62,398 bases of DNA. Source: Altererythrobacter sp. C41 (GTDB taxonomy: Bacteria; Pseudomonadota; Alphaproteobacteria; Sphingomonadales; Sphingomonadaceae). The position numbers and the translations under genes were made by a program. The notes beneath the pieces are model-generated. The model was not told the DNA's origin. It saw only the letters and a list, made by a program, of their open reading frames with translations, and searched no databases. The DNA lies in NCBI RefSeq assembly GCF_016803135.1, contig NZ_JAEVFE010000012.1, positions 1-62,398 of the forward strand, given 5' to 3'. Numbering within the stretch: position 1 is the stretch's first letter; each line of letters starts with the position of its first letter. Positions 1-9,567 of this stretch are shown in pieces.

Positions 1-126
1 CGCGATCTCGTCGAACGGGTTCATGCTCATCTTCACGTTCGCTAGATCAACACCCGTGCCATCCCCCTTCACCCGAGGCTTCACGTTGTAGTCAATCACC
101 CGCTTCACGGGCACGAGGATCTTCAT
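1..126 (-). CDS. etfB: Electron transfer flavoprotein beta subunit, 5' part only
   Basis: The reading frame opens at ATG 126 and leaves the window at base 1, so only the first 42 residues are visible. They begin [14 protein letters not shown] and continue through a KMSMNPFDE stretch, the characteristic N-terminus of EtfB/FixA. EtfB pairs with EtfA to carry electrons from acyl-CoA dehydrogenases to the quinone pool via ETF-QO. It lies 53 bp downstream of the TauD-like gene on the same strand and could be cotranscribed. Given the acyl-CoA dehydrogenases elsewhere in the window, an ETF at its edge makes sense, but whether it is the housekeeping copy cannot be judged here. Confidence 0.93.
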   Translation of the reverse strand, partial: MKILVPVKRVIDYNVKPRVKGDGTGVDLANVKMSMNPFDEIA

Positions 127-179
127 GCTCTTTTCCTGTTCTGTGGCGTGGGGGCCTCCCACCTGCTTTGGGGGCCGGT

Positions 180-1076
180 TCAGGCAGCCGCCCGATCGGC
201 GAAACGTTCCGGGAGCCCGCTGACGGTTATCCGATGAAGCAACCGGCGCTCGCCATCCGCGTTGCTGAGCGGCGTCGGGGCCGCCTTGTGAAGCACTGCG
301 AAGTTATCCCACAACAGGATCTCGCCGGGCAGCGTCTTGTGGCTCTGGCGATATTGTGACTGAAGGACATGCCGCTTGATCTTCAGGATCAGTTCGACAG
401 CCTCAGACTCCTCCATGCCTTCGATGCCGTAGGCGGTGGTGGTCGAACAGTAGAGCGCCGGTCGGCCTGTGGCCGGATGGCGCAAGACCATCGGGTGCAC
501 GACCGGGCGGAGCCCCTTTCGCTCCTCCTCGGTCGTCTGGCTCTCGAGCGTAAGCGCACGCTCGTGCTCCTCGGCGAGCGCCAGCTTGTCACCGCCGTTC
601 TTGACGTGCTGGACCATCAGTCCTTCGAGCGCCGTCCGCGTTTCGGCGTCCAGCCCGTCGTAGGCCTGCGCGGTTCCCGCGAACCAGGTTTCGCCGCCCT
701 CATCAGGGGCCTCGCGCCCGTATAGCATTGTGACGCTGTGCGGCCGTTCCAGATAGGTTCCGTCGGCGTGCCAGTTCTCCGCCGGCGGGAGGGCGCGGCC
801 AGGCACAGCCTCATTGGTAATGAGGAGGACTTCGGGATAGTCCGGCAACGTCCAGCGCTTCTGGAAGTATGGGACCAGTTCGCCCCATTTGCGTCCGAAC
901 GCGATATATTCCGGCGGCGACAGATCCTGACCGCGGATCACGAGGATATGGTTCTCGTACAGGAGGTCCACCAGCGCGTTGAACTGGGCCGGCGAGGCCG
1001 CCGCTATATCCAGTCCTTCCACGGCAACCCCGAAAGGGCCGGGCAGTGGAGTCGTGTTGAAGCTCTCGTTCGCCAT
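180..1076 (-). CDS. TauD/TfdA-family Fe(II)/2-oxoglutarate dioxygenase
   Basis: A 298-aa protein of usual TauD/TfdA length. The iron-binding triad is visible as H103-x-D105 (NWHADGTY) and the distal His about residue 281 (LLHRITVSG), with the preceding Arg pair suited to 2-oxoglutarate binding. Such enzymes hydroxylate a C-H bond next to sulfonate, ether or carboxylate groups and so trigger cleavage. The start was set at ATG 1076 because AAGGAG lies just upstream; an in-frame ATG at 1139 would add 21 untypical residues. It is transcribed divergently from the amidohydrolase at 1220. Substrate unknown; taurine itself is not implied. Confidence 0.88.
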   Translation of the reverse strand: MANESFNTTPLPGPFGVAVEGLDIAAASPAQFNALVDLLYENHILVIRGQDLSPPEYIAFGRKWGELVPYFQKRWTLPDYPEVLLITNEAVPGRALPPAENWHADGTYLERPHSVTMLYGREAPDEGGETWFAGTAQAYDGLDAETRTALEGLMVQHVKNGGDKLALAEEHERALTLESQTTEEERKGLRPVVHPMVLRHPATGRPALYCSTTTAYGIEGMEESEAVELILKIKRHVLQSQYRQSHKTLPGEILLWDNFAVLHKAAPTPLSNADGERRLLHRITVSGLPERFADRAAA

Positions 1077-1219
1077 GTCGGTCTCCTTAATTGAGCGGCC
1101 AAATATCAGCGCCCAGACAACCGGAGAAGCATCGCTCACCGGAATTCGAATTGGCGATATCGAGGTCGCTGCAGACGCGACGACCGTCGATCGCGACGCG
1201 AACGTGGTAGCGCGAGGCC
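1077..1219. promoter_or_regulatory. Divergent promoter region, TauD-like / amidohydrolase
   Basis: This 143-bp gap separates two divergent starts, so it must hold both promoters unless one is transcribed from elsewhere. It contains a GCGATAT word at 1153-1159 resembling the motif seen upstream of the GntR and FMN-monooxygenase genes, but this short word is common in the window. No convincing -35/-10 pair was identified. Confidence 0.4.
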
Positions 1220-2941
1220 ATGGCAGAATATGATCTCGTAATCCGAAACGGCACCCTGATCGACGGGAGCGGCAGCAAGCCTCGAACGGCCGACATTGCG
1301 ATCTCGGGCGATCGCATCAGCAACGTCGGCGCAGTGGCCGGCCGGGGGAAGGAAGAGATCGATGCCACAGGCTTGCTCGTCACGCCCGGTTTCGTCGACA
1401 TCCACACGCACTTCGACGGGCAAGCGATCTGGGACTCGCACCTTTCTCCCACCAGTTGGCACGGCGTCACCACTGTCGTGATGGGCAATTGCGGCGTCGG
1501 GTTCGCACCTGTCCGCCCAAGCGACCGCGACAGCCTCATCGCGCTGATGGAAGGTGTCGAGGACATTCCCAACCCATGCCTTTCCGAGGGGCTCGACTGG
1601 GCGTGGGAGACCTTTCCGGAGTATCTGAAGGCTGTAGAGCGGCGCACGCACGACGCCGACATCTGCGCATTGCTGCCCCATGCGGCCCTGCGCCTTTACG
1701 TCATGGGCGAACGTGCGCTTCGGCTCGAGGCGGCAACGCCGGAAGACATGGCCCAGATGCGCGCTTTGACCGCGGAGGCCATGCGCGCAGGTGCGGTGGG
1801 CTTCTCGACCTCACGCACCATCGGACACAAGACTCTCGCCGGAGACCCCATCCCTACGCTGCGCGCGGCCGAGCACGAGCTCACCGAAATCGCGCTTGGC
1901 ATGGCGGACGCCGGCCACGGCATTCTGGAAGTCATTTCGGACTGGGATGCTCCCGATCCCGACAGTGAGTTCGCGATGTTGCGCCGGATCGTCGAGATAT
2001 CCGGCCGACCTGCCCTGATCTCGGTGACGCAACGATACCATCAGCCCGCGGTCTGGAGCCGGGTGATGGAGCTGGCGCGCGAAGCAGCCGCTGACGGCCT
2101 GCCGATGCGTACGGTCGTCGCCCCTCGACCGATCGGAATCCTGTTCGGCCTGGAAGGAACGCAGAACCCGTTTTCCGGCACCCCGACTTATCGTGAGTTC
2201 GCCCACCTCCCGCTGGACGAGCGGGTCGCCCGGATGCGCGACCCGGAGGTCCGGGAACGCATTCTTTCGGAAGATCCGCTTGCGCAGTCCACTTTCGCCT
2301 TGCTCGGCCGCTTGTCCAACGAGCGCGTTTTCCGGCTGAGCAATCCGCCCGACTACGCCCCTCCGCGCGATCAGTCGGTCACCGCCATCGCCGAACGCGA
2401 AGGCAGGCGACCCGAAGAAATCGCCTACGATCTCCTCCTGGAGGAGGACGGGCGCGCATTGCTGTTTGCGCCGGTCGTGAACTATCTCGATTACGACCTG
2501 TCTGCCTGCCGCGCGATGATCGGTGATTCCAACGCGCTGTTCGGTCTGGGCGACGGAGGCGCGCACGTTGGCTTCATCACGGATGCGAGCTTTCCCAGCT
2601 TCCTGCTCTCGTATTGGGGCCGCGACGCAGCGGACGGCTTCGATATCCCACGATTGATCCGCGGCTTGACGCGGGCGAACGCCGAAGCCGTCGGCCTCCT
2701 CGACCGCGGGTTGGTCGCACCTGGTTTGAAGGCGGATCTCAACCTGATCGATCTGGAAGCGATCCGATTGCAGCGTCCCTACTTCGTCCATGACTTGCCC
2801 GCCGGCGGAACGCGGCTGATGCAGCGCGCCGAGGGTTTCATTGCAACGGTCCTCTCCGGCCGTGTGACCTATCGCGCCAGCGAGCCAACGGGCTGTCTGC
2901 CTGGCCGATTGGTCCGCGGTCCCCAGCCTGCGGCGGCCTGA
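1220..2941 (+). CDS. N-acyl-D-amino-acid deacylase-like amidohydrolase
   Basis: A 573-aa amidohydrolase of the D-aminoacylase/dihydroorotase-like superfamily. The N-terminal beta-sandwich strand ([15 protein letters not shown]) is followed by the metal-binding H62-x-H64 (DIHTHFDG), a conserved [11 protein letters not shown] Cys loop and a C-terminal DGGAHVGF Asp motif. Members hydrolyse N-acyl-D-amino acids or related amides, carbamates and cyclic ureas. A second member of the family lies at 38571-40259. The gene faces away from the TauD-like gene and is followed on the same strand, 61 bp later, by an FAD reductase. The true substrate is undetermined; many catabolic paralogues are annotated only as amidohydrolase. 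Confidence 0.85.
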   Translation: MAEYDLVIRNGTLIDGSGSKPRTADIAISGDRISNVGAVAGRGKEEIDATGLLVTPGFVDIHTHFDGQAIWDSHLSPTSWHGVTTVVMGNCGVGFAPVRPSDRDSLIALMEGVEDIPNPCLSEGLDWAWETFPEYLKAVERRTHDADICALLPHAALRLYVMGERALRLEAATPEDMAQMRALTAEAMRAGAVGFSTSRTIGHKTLAGDPIPTLRAAEHELTEIALGMADAGHGILEVISDWDAPDPDSEFAMLRRIVEISGRPALISVTQRYHQPAVWSRVMELAREAAADGLPMRTVVAPRPIGILFGLEGTQNPFSGTPTYREFAHLPLDERVARMRDPEVRERILSEDPLAQSTFALLGRLSNERVFRLSNPPDYAPPRDQSVTAIAEREGRRPEEIAYDLLLEEDGRALLFAPVVNYLDYDLSACRAMIGDSNALFGLGDGGAHVGFITDASFPSFLLSYWGRDAADGFDIPRLIRGLTRANAEAVGLLDRGLVAPGLKADLNLIDLEAIRLQRPYFVHDLPAGGTRLMQRAEGFIATVLSGRVTYRASEPTGCLPGRLVRGPQPAAA

Positions 2942-3002
2942 GGCGCTGCAGCGCCGGGCCCGCGCGAAGTATCCCGTCATCTCAACCCACTGGAGCGCGG
3001 AC

Positions 3003-4226
3003 ATGACCGCATTCGATGTTCTCATTGTCGGAGGCGGGCACGCTGGAGCACAGGTCGCGATCAATCTGCGCCAGCAGGGGTTCGGCGGCAACCTGGCCAT
3101 CGTGAGCAGCGAGCCGGAACTTCCCTACGAACGGCCTCCACTCACAAAGGAATATCTGTCCCGCGAAAAACCATTCGAGCGCCTGCTGATCCGCCCCGCG
3201 GAATTCTGGGAGGAGCGCGATATCTCGATGCTAACCAATCGACGTGTCTTGACCGTCGATGCCGAAGCGCATCGCGTGGCGCTCGCGAGCGGTGAGACGA
3301 TCGGCTACGGCAAGCTGGTATGGGCAGCAGGCGGCACACCGCGAACGCTCGCATGTCCGGGCGCAGATCTCGATGGCGTTCACGTCATGCGATCCAAAGC
3401 CGATGCCGACCAGCTCATGGCAGCGCTCTCCGATACGCTCGAAGTGGTCGTAATCGGCGGCGGCTATATTGGGCTCGAGACCGCCGCGGTGCTCAACACC
3501 CTGGGACACAAGGTAACAGTCGTGGAAGCGCTCCCTCGCGTGCTCGCGCGGGTTGCCGGTGAAAGTCTGTCGCGCTTCTACGAAGCGGAACACCGGGCTC
3601 GCGGCGTGGACATCCGGCTCAACGCAGCGGTGGCCGCGATCGAGGGCAGTGGGCGTGCCAACGGGGTGCGGATCGAATCCGGAGAGGTGATTCCAGCTCA
3701 GATGGTTGTGGTGGGGATCGGCATTGTTCCTGAGGTGGGGCCTTTGCTCGCGGCAGGAGCGGAGGGGGACAACGGCGTCGATGTCGATGCCCACTGCCGA
3801 ACCACCCTCCCGGACATCTATGCGATCGGCGACTGCGCCGCTCACATCAGCGATTTCGCGGAGGGCAAACGGATCCGGTTGGAGTCGGTCCAGAACGCTA
3901 CGGACCAAGCAATGACCGCGGCCAAGACAATCGTGGGCGCACCGCAACCCTACCGGGCCCTCCCCTGGTTCTGGTCCAATCAATACGATCTCCGGCTCCA
4001 GACCGCCGGCCTGTCAACGGGGCACGATGACACCGTCATTCGCGGTGATCCGGCCTCGCGGACCTTTTCGGTCGTCTATCTGAAGAACGGCCGAATGATC
4101 GCGCTCGACTGTGTGAATGCGATGAAGGACTATGTTCAAGGTCGGCGACTCATTGCGGATGGGGCTGCCCCGGAACCGGCGAAGCTCGCCGACACGAGCA
4201 TCGCGCTGAAGGAGCTCGCGGGATAG
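3003..4226 (+). CDS. FAD-dependent ferredoxin/rubredoxin reductase
   Basis: A 407-aa pyridine-nucleotide-disulfide-fold reductase. It has an N-terminal FAD dinucleotide motif ([16 protein letters not shown]), a second Rossmann motif for NAD(P)H ([14 protein letters not shown]), the [12 protein letters not shown] motif and the C-terminal reductase-type domain ([16 protein letters not shown]). This layout matches reductases of class I P450 systems and three-component Rieske dioxygenases (putidaredoxin reductase, BphA4 family). No ferredoxin is adjacent. It is the only candidate reductase in the window for the Rieske ferredoxin at 22420 and the plant-type ferredoxin at 49571, so it may serve either; that link is inferred. 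Confidence 0.88.
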   Translation: MTAFDVLIVGGGHAGAQVAINLRQQGFGGNLAIVSSEPELPYERPPLTKEYLSREKPFERLLIRPAEFWEERDISMLTNRRVLTVDAEAHRVALASGETIGYGKLVWAAGGTPRTLACPGADLDGVHVMRSKADADQLMAALSDTLEVVVIGGGYIGLETAAVLNTLGHKVTVVEALPRVLARVAGESLSRFYEAEHRARGVDIRLNAAVAAIEGSGRANGVRIESGEVIPAQMVVVGIGIVPEVGPLLAAGAEGDNGVDVDAHCRTTLPDIYAIGDCAAHISDFAEGKRIRLESVQNATDQAMTAAKTIVGAPQPYRALPWFWSNQYDLRLQTAGLSTGHDDTVIRGDPASRTFSVVYLKNGRMIALDCVNAMKDYVQGRRLIADGAAPEPAKLADTSIALKELAG

Positions 4227-4324
4227 CTCCGGAAAGGTGGGCGGCCAGAGGAAGGGATGCCACACCCCCTCCTCGCCGCACGTTATCCCAATTTCGCCCG
4301 TCGACGGGTCAATTCAGAAACCGC

Positions 4325-5497
4325 TCAGTAGGAGCGGGGCAATCCGAGGACGTGTTCCGAGAGATAGGCCAGTATCATGTTGGTCGAGATCGGCGCGACG
4401 CGATACAGCCGGGTCTCACGGAACTTGCGTTCCACATCGTATTCCTCGGCGAAGCCGAAACCGCCGAACGTCTGCACGCACATGTCCGCGGCCGCCCATG
4501 ATGCATCCGCAGCGAGCATCTTCGCCATGTTCGCCTCGGCACCGATGTTCGCCCCGGTTTCGTACCGCGCAGCGGCATGATAGACCATGAGTTCGGCCGC
4601 GCGCATGTCCGCGTAGGCTTTCGCGATCGGAAACTGAACGCCCTGGTTGGCGCCGATCGGCCTTGCAAAGAGCTTCCGTTCCTTCGCGTAGGCGGAGGCT
4701 TTCTCGATAAACCATTTGGCATCACCGATGCACTCGGCGCCGATAAGGATCCGCTCCGCATTCATGCCCGAGAGGATGTAACGAAACCCCTTCCCTTCCT
4801 CGCCGATCAGGCTCGAGGCAGGCACGCGCACGTTGTCGAAGAACACCTCGGTCGTGCTGTGGTTCATGATCGTTCGAATGGGCTTGATGGTCATGCCAGC
4901 ATCGCGCGCGGCACGCATGTCGACCAGGAAGATCGACAGGCCGTCGACCTTCTTCTCCACCTGGTCGCGAGGTGTCGTGCGAGCCAGCAGAAGCATGAGG
5001 TCGCTGTGCTCGGCACGGGACGTCCAGATCTTCTGCCCGCTCACGATATAATCGTCGCCGTCGCGCACCGCGGTGGTGCGTAGCGCAAGGGTGTCGGTGC
5101 CCGAGGTCGGTTCGGTCACGCCGAACGCCTGGAGGCGCAGCGCGCCGGACGCGATCTGCGGCAGGTAGTGCTGCTTCTGCTCCTCGCTGCCGTGGCGCAG
5201 CACCGTGTTCATGATGTACATTTGCGCATGGCAGGCCGATCCGTTGCAGCCGTTCGCCTGGATCTCCTCCATGATGACCGCCGCTGCGGTGAGATTCAGG
5301 CCCGAGCCGCCATACGCCTCGGGAATGAGCGCGGCGAGGAACCCTGCTTCCGTCAGGCTCTTGACGAACGCCGTCGGATATTCGGCCCTGCGGTCGAGAT
5401 CGCGCCAGTACTCGCCGGGAAAATCGGCGCAGAGGGCGCGAACGGCGCGCCGGATTTCCGCGAGTTCGTCGCTCTCGTGATCGGCAAGAGACTGCAC
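4325..5497 (-). CDS. Acyl-CoA dehydrogenase (last gene of the 12-gene operon)
   Basis: A 390-aa FAD flavoprotein with standard acyl-CoA dehydrogenase motifs: FGVTEPTSGTDTLALRT in the middle beta-domain, GQKIWTSRAEHSD, and the C-terminal helix CVQTFGGFGFAEEYDVER. It should introduce an alpha,beta-double bond into a CoA thioester and pass electrons to ETF. A GTG start at 5497 was chosen: it follows the stop of the upstream gene by 4 bp and has GGGAGGG within that gene's last codons. An ATG at 5572 would overlap the upstream gene by about 70 bp. Substrate chain type cannot be told from sequence. Confidence 0.9.
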   Translation of the reverse strand: MQSLADHESDELAEIRRAVRALCADFPGEYWRDLDRRAEYPTAFVKSLTEAGFLAALIPEAYGGSGLNLTAAAVIMEEIQANGCNGSACHAQMYIMNTVLRHGSEEQKQHYLPQIASGALRLQAFGVTEPTSGTDTLALRTTAVRDGDDYIVSGQKIWTSRAEHSDLMLLLARTTPRDQVEKKVDGLSIFLVDMRAARDAGMTIKPIRTIMNHSTTEVFFDNVRVPASSLIGEEGKGFRYILSGMNAERILIGAECIGDAKWFIEKASAYAKERKLFARPIGANQGVQFPIAKAYADMRAAELMVYHAAARYETGANIGAEANMAKMLAADASWAAADMCVQTFGGFGFAEEYDVERKFRETRLYRVAPISTNMILAYLSEHVLGLPRSY

Positions 5498-5501
5498 CGC
5501 G

Positions 5502-6407
5502 TCAGCCCTCCCATCCGTCGAAGATATCGCCGGCTTCGCGCTGGACCATCGTCGCGGCCTCCATCTGGCCATAGACGAGAGCGTTACCGATGACGTCGAG
5601 CGTATCCGACTTGCTCACGCCCCACGCCTTGCACAGCAGCACGTTCTCGCGAATGCCCTCGGCCGTGCGCGACATGACGTGATAGTACAGCAGCGCGGTC
5701 GGCCAGACCTGCTTGGGCAGGACGTAGAGCATGTTTTCGATCCGCGCCCGGTGCGTCTTGAGCAGACGCGGGCGATGTTCCGCCATGAAGCGGACGTAGG
5801 GCGGGATCTCCCCGATCGTGCGCAGATACCAATCGTAGAGCTTCGCCTTCTCGTCCGCACCAAAGTCGACCGTAGAAAAGTCGAGGCCCGATCTGAACGC
5901 GTCGATGTCCGGGGCCCAACCTTCGGGAAACTTCGCAGGCACTTCAGGCTCTTCGGGAAATTCCAGGCCCTCCATCGCCTCCGCGATGGTTTGCATGCCG
6001 CGCGGGCCTGCGTGAACGAACGCGATCGCGATCATCTCGTTCGCCTGCGCCCTGCTCAGCCCATCGTTGAGAAAGGAGTGCATGACGTAGCGCGCGCCGG
6101 TCACGTAGCCCATGAGCATGTAGAAGGCGAGCGTTCCGCCCCCCATCACCGCGGGTTCGACGCGCAGGGTCAGGCTGCAGTATAGCCGGTAGCGCTTGAG
6201 CACTTCCGGATTCTGGTCGAGCCACCAGTCGAGCCCGTCGAGAGGAAGGCCGAACTGCGTTGCGTAGTGCCCCCGGAAGCCATCGATCTCCTCCCGCGTG
6301 ATCTCGGTCGGCTTGGACAGGTCAAGGCCGCGATGCACCCAGTTGCCCCGATCGGGGTTGAAACCGCCGCTGACTTTCCTGAGTTCGGGCACGGTGAGAG
6401 AGGCCAT
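5502..6407 (-). CDS. Conserved protein, possible double carboxymuconolactone-decarboxylase-like fold (copy A)
   Basis: I do not recognise this 301-aa protein by name. It is soluble, with no signal or membrane segment. Two halves carry a similar helical pattern: YVTGARYVMHSF..GLS..Q..EM.AIAF.HAG (about residues 100-140) and LLYYHVMSR...ENVLLCKAWGVSKSD..DVIGNAL (about 240-285). Each is reminiscent of AhpD/CMD domains, but the CxxH redox pair is absent; the Cys is followed by KAW. A same-length paralogue lies at 18301-19206 and aligns without gaps. AAGGAG precedes ATG 6407. It sits in the operon between PhyH and acyl-CoA dehydrogenase, so a role in that pathway is likely. The fold assignment is inference. 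Confidence 0.6.
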   Translation of the reverse strand: MASLTVPELRKVSGGFNPDRGNWVHRGLDLSKPTEITREEIDGFRGHYATQFGLPLDGLDWWLDQNPEVLKRYRLYCSLTLRVEPAVMGGGTLAFYMLMGYVTGARYVMHSFLNDGLSRAQANEMIAIAFVHAGPRGMQTIAEAMEGLEFPEEPEVPAKFPEGWAPDIDAFRSGLDFSTVDFGADEKAKLYDWYLRTIGEIPPYVRFMAEHRPRLLKTHRARIENMLYVLPKQVWPTALLYYHVMSRTAEGIRENVLLCKAWGVSKSDTLDVIGNALVYGQMEAATMVQREAGDIFDGWEG

Positions 6408-6460
6408 GGTGGCTCCTTGTGTTGGACGAGGGCGTGGAGGCAGAGCGGAAATGCCGGCGT

Positions 6461-7426
6461 TCAGCGCGGCGGCCGCAGTGAAATCGCGTGGCCGTCACTG
6501 GCGGATGCAAGTACTCGGTCGCCCACCTTCAACAGCTCCTGGAGCTCGTTGATCGAAAGGCGCTTGCCGGCCGTCCAGCGGCAGTAGGTATTCTCGTCGA
6601 TCGCGAGCGTGACGGTTTCCCCGGAGGGAAGGGCGATATCGATGGCATCGTCGGCGAAACGGCGGATCTCGCCGATTATCGGCAAATCGCCCGTCATCGG
6701 CGCGACCCGTACGTCCATGGACATGCGGAAACGGTCCGACGTGTTTGGCAGACCGCTATGCGGCGTCATCTTGTGGAACATCACCATGTCGCCGGGCCGG
6801 TAAAGGCTTCTATGCCACTTATCCGCGGGCAGAGCCCCGGGCGGAATGCGATACTGGGGCGGGTCGTCCCGATCGTGGAAGAAGTCGCCCTTGTGCAGCC
6901 CGGGGATGACTGCGAGGCCGCCGATGCGCTCGTCGATCTCCATCAACGGGATCCAGCAGGTGAAACACTCCATGCCCATGTTGTAGAAGGCATCCTGGTG
7001 CCGCCCAAAAAACGGATCCTCCGGCAAGGTCGCACCGGGAGGCGTGATGCGATACTCGGTAATCTCCAGCCAGAAAGGCGGACTGCCCAGCAACTTCGTG
7101 AAGAACGCGTCGACCGCCGGGTCGGAGACGAACTCCTCCCAAATCCGCGCCTCGTGCAGCGGCTCTATCTTGACCGGAAAGCTGCTGAGATCCGCGCCGT
7201 TCCAGACCGGCTCGCTCGCGCCGGCATCGACGACGCCCCAGTCGACCAGGACGTCCATATACCGCTGCCTGAGCCGGCCGACCGCGCCCTGATCGAGCAC
7301 GTCGCGAAAGTAGACGTAACCGTCCTCCTCCATCATCGCCAGCGTCTCGGCAGGTGTGCCGACCGTGTGATTGGCGACCCGCAGGGGCTTCATGTTTCGC
7401 AGGTCTTCGGTGGTAACAGTCGCCAT
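6461..7426 (-). CDS. Phytanoyl-CoA dioxygenase (PhyH) family oxygenase
   Basis: A 321-aa Fe(II)/2-oxoglutarate oxygenase of the PhyH family. The iron site is seen as the HxD of GRHQDAFYNMG and a distal His in KMTPHSGLPNTSDRFR, whose Arg would bind 2-oxoglutarate. The segment CFTCWIPLMEIDERIGGLAVIPG is the usual PhyH core (quoted in part). PhyH enzymes hydroxylate alpha to a CoA thioester or act on small molecules. GAGGACGCC precedes ATG 7426. A C-terminal extension of about 60 residues (LASASDGHAISLRPPR at the end) may form a small beta domain. It is the second 2-oxoglutarate oxygenase in the left end of the window. Confidence 0.85.
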   Translation of the reverse strand: MATVTTEDLRNMKPLRVANHTVGTPAETLAMMEEDGYVYFRDVLDQGAVGRLRQRYMDVLVDWGVVDAGASEPVWNGADLSSFPVKIEPLHEARIWEEFVSDPAVDAFFTKLLGSPPFWLEITEYRITPPGATLPEDPFFGRHQDAFYNMGMECFTCWIPLMEIDERIGGLAVIPGLHKGDFFHDRDDPPQYRIPPGALPADKWHRSLYRPGDMVMFHKMTPHSGLPNTSDRFRMSMDVRVAPMTGDLPIIGEIRRFADDAIDIALPSGETVTLAIDENTYCRWTAGKRLSINELQELLKVGDRVLASASDGHAISLRPPR

Positions 7427-7485
7427 GGCGTCCTCGTGCGGGGTCCGGCTCTTCGGAGCTTCACCGTGGCGGGATAACGCACTTC

Positions 7486-8313
7486 CTAGACGGCGCGTGA
7501 AACTATGCCCCGCGCCCAGCGCAAAATCGCTATGTCGATCATTTTGCCGTCGATCGCGCTCGCTCCTCCGTCAGACAGTTGCAGCACCCTGGTCGCTCGT
7601 TCGATCTCTTCGGCACTTGGGGAGAAGCCGTCGTTGATTAGGGGAACCTGCTTGGGGTGAATGGCGGCCTTGGCGTGAAAGCCGAGACCGGTGGCCGCCG
7701 CGCAGGACTGAGCCAGCGCCGCCGCGTCGTCGATCGAGAAGAATGGCGAATCGATCGCAACCAGCCCCTCCATCGCGGCAGCGTTGGCAATGGCCGCGCG
7801 TGCGTATCCCGCATCGAGCACCTCGGGCGACTGGCCGAGATCGGCGGAATAGTCTGCCGCACCGAACATCAGCCCCGAAAGTCTCTCGCAGGCGCCCGCG
7901 ATACTGCCCACGTGATGAAGCCCGCGCGCGCTTTCGATCAGCGCAACGAGCCTTGCCCCCAGCCCGGCTTCGCTGGCCAGCCTGTCGATCAGGCAGAGTG
8001 AAGCGGAACCCTCGACTTTGGCAGCTACGATCGCATCGAGCGCGAGGCCGGGCCGCAGAAGGGCGCGCAGATCCTCCAGTCCAGCGAGCGTCTCGACCGG
8101 GTTGATGCGCACTGCGACTACCGCCTCGTCGCATGTCCCGTTGGCCAGGAAATCCCCGACGCTGATACGCGCTTCAGCTTTGCGGTCGGAAGGCACCGCG
8201 TCCTCGAGGTCCAGGATCACCGCGTCAGCCGTTGCCGCCGCCTTGGCGAAGCGATCCGGCCTGTCGCCGGGCACGAATAGCCACGATCGGGCCGAGGCAA
8301 TCGAGCGGCTCAT
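7486..8313 (-). CDS. HpcH/HpaI/CitE-family CoA-ester lyase
   Basis: A 275-aa TIM-barrel protein of the citrate-lyase beta / malyl-CoA lyase family. The motifs SWLFVPGDRPDRFAKA, VILDLEDAVPSDRKAEAR (metal-site Glu/Asp), ALIESARGL, and FHAKAAIHPKQV are clear. Family members cleave or form C-C bonds in beta-hydroxyacyl-CoA or malyl-CoA-like compounds. ATG 8313 overlaps the upstream hydratase stop as ATGA, which implies translational coupling; an ATG two codons earlier (8319) is also possible. The reading frame stays open much further upstream, but that part lacks homology and overlaps the hydratase gene. Confidence 0.88.
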   Translation of the reverse strand: MSRSIASARSWLFVPGDRPDRFAKAAATADAVILDLEDAVPSDRKAEARISVGDFLANGTCDEAVVAVRINPVETLAGLEDLRALLRPGLALDAIVAAKVEGSASLCLIDRLASEAGLGARLVALIESARGLHHVGSIAGACERLSGLMFGAADYSADLGQSPEVLDAGYARAAIANAAAMEGLVAIDSPFFSIDDAAALAQSCAAATGLGFHAKAAIHPKQVPLINDGFSPSAEEIERATRVLQLSDGGASAIDGKMIDIAILRWARGIVSRAV

Positions 8314-9155
8314 CGGCATTCCGCCGATGCGGTCATCGCACGGATGCCGCGCTGACTCGTCCAGAGATCCAGCCGCCCTTCGCTGTTCTCCGCATGGAGC
8401 AGGAGCGAGTGGCCCGCGACCGCTGGCGCCATGCCGCGGAAGCGGAAGGTCGCCAGCGGCCGGTCGAGCCGGCTGGCGGCCAGGTCTGCGAGGAGCGTGG
8501 CCTGTAGAGGGCCCTGTACGACAAGGTCCTCGTACCCCTCCTCCTCCACCGAGTAGGGACGGTCGTAATGGATGCGATGGCTGTTCAGCGTCAGTGCGGA
8601 ATAGCGAAAGAGGAGGATCGGGTCGGCCTGCACCTGGGCCGCGATCGATCTTTGCGCCTCGTCGTCGGGTCCTGCCGCGTGATCCGGCGACGGAACGGAT
8701 ACCGATCGAGCTGCAGCGGGCTCGCGGTAGACGAGATCCTGCTCTTCCTCGATCGCCAACCCCGCCTCGTCGAAGATTTCGTGCCGCACCGTCACGAATA
8801 CCAGATGCCCGCTCCGCCCCCGCTTTTCGGTGATCGCGTCGATCGTCGACACGCGCCGAATGTCCGCACCGAGCACCAGTGGCCGCCGAAAGATGAGGTG
8901 ACCGCCCGCCCACATGCGCCGGGGCAAGGCGATCGGCGGGAGAAACCCGCCTCGTTTCGGATGCCCGTCCGCACCGGTCTGTGCGGGGGTTCTAACGTCC
9001 CAGAAATGCAGCCAGTGATGCAGCGGCGGCAACGGATCGCCATCACCCAGCTCGACTTGTCGTCCCATGGCCGCGAACAGCGCCATGCTGCGCGATGCGT
9101 CGAGCCGATCCCGCCGCTCTTCTTGGCGACCGAGCCACGCGGAGAACTCCATCAT
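8310..9155 (-). CDS. FAS1-type MaoC-like acyl-CoA hydratase (HTD2 / mesaconyl-C4-CoA hydratase type)
   Basis: A 281-aa protein with two hotdog halves. The first half has LPPLHHWLHFWDV and the FLPPIALPRRMWAGGHLIF stretch typical of HTD2/3-methylfumaryl-CoA hydratase proteins. The second carries FRYSALTLNSHRIHYDRPY, the MaoC hydratase motif with its catalytic Asn/His context, then GYEDLVVQGPLQA. It probably hydrates an enoyl-CoA made by the operon's acyl-CoA dehydrogenase. Its stop overlaps the CitE start, and it begins 7 bp after the DUF35 stop. Next to a DUF35 protein and a Cys-less thiolase, it recalls the hydratase-aldolase unit of steroid side-chain breakdown. Confidence 0.85.
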   Translation of the reverse strand: MMEFSAWLGRQEERRDRLDASRSMALFAAMGRQVELGDGDPLPPLHHWLHFWDVRTPAQTGADGHPKRGGFLPPIALPRRMWAGGHLIFRRPLVLGADIRRVSTIDAITEKRGRSGHLVFVTVRHEIFDEAGLAIEEEQDLVYREPAAARSVSVPSPDHAAGPDDEAQRSIAAQVQADPILLFRYSALTLNSHRIHYDRPYSVEEEGYEDLVVQGPLQATLLADLAASRLDRPLATFRFRGMAPAVAGHSLLLHAENSEGRLDLWTSQRGIRAMTASAECR

Positions 9156-9162
9156 CGACCCG

Positions 9163-9567
9163 TTACTCCTGCGGTGCGATCGCCAGAACGGGTGTTTCCG
9201 ACCACGCCAGCCGCCTGAAGCACAGGTTCACGCGGGTTCCCGGCTTTGGAGCAGCCTCGGGATCCTCCAGGTGCGCGAGCAATCGGACGCCTCGCGCAAC
9301 TTGGACCAGTGCGATGCCGTACGGCAGGTGCTCTGCAAGGGCAGACTGGAACGCTCGGCGATAGACGACGATGCTCGACACTATGCCCACCGCTTCAGCG
9401 TCGCGCCACTCGACCGCCCCGGCGGTGCGGAAAGGGCTCGTCGGAGCCGGTGGCCAGAAGGGGCATCCCGTGGCGACGCAGTAGGGTAACGCGAGCCGTC
9501 CTTCCGCTGCCGCATTCCAGAACGGCCGCGACAGATCGTTGACGGCGGGTGCCAAGCTTTCGCTCAT
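9163..9567 (-). CDS. DUF35 OB-fold / zinc-ribbon-like protein, partner of the thiolase-like protein
   Basis: A 134-aa protein with the two-part DUF35 layout: an N-terminal rubredoxin-like finger (about residues 17-50, LALPYCVATGCPFWPP) and an OB-fold (VGIVSSIVVYRRAF to CFRRLAWSETP). The finger keeps only one Cys pair (C-x4-C); the second pair is missing, where TSPFRTAG stands, so zinc binding may be lost. Known DUF35 proteins bind thiolase-superfamily enzymes, as in ChsH2-Ltp2. The start ATG 9567 shares bases with the stop of the upstream thiolase-like gene (TGATG), a strong sign of a 1:1 complex. No catalytic role is expected of its own. Confidence 0.85.
   Translation of the reverse strand: MSESLAPAVNDLSRPFWNAAAEGRLALPYCVATGCPFWPPAPTSPFRTAGAVEWRDAEAVGIVSSIVVYRRAFQSALAEHLPYGIALVQVARGVRLLAHLEDPEAAPKPGTRVNLCFRRLAWSETPVLAIAPQE

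Noticed and set aside
4297-4308. CCCGTCGACGGG 12-bp palindrome between two convergent genes
   Set aside because: No loop and no T-run, so not a convincing terminator, and it is not upstream of any gene; left unassigned.
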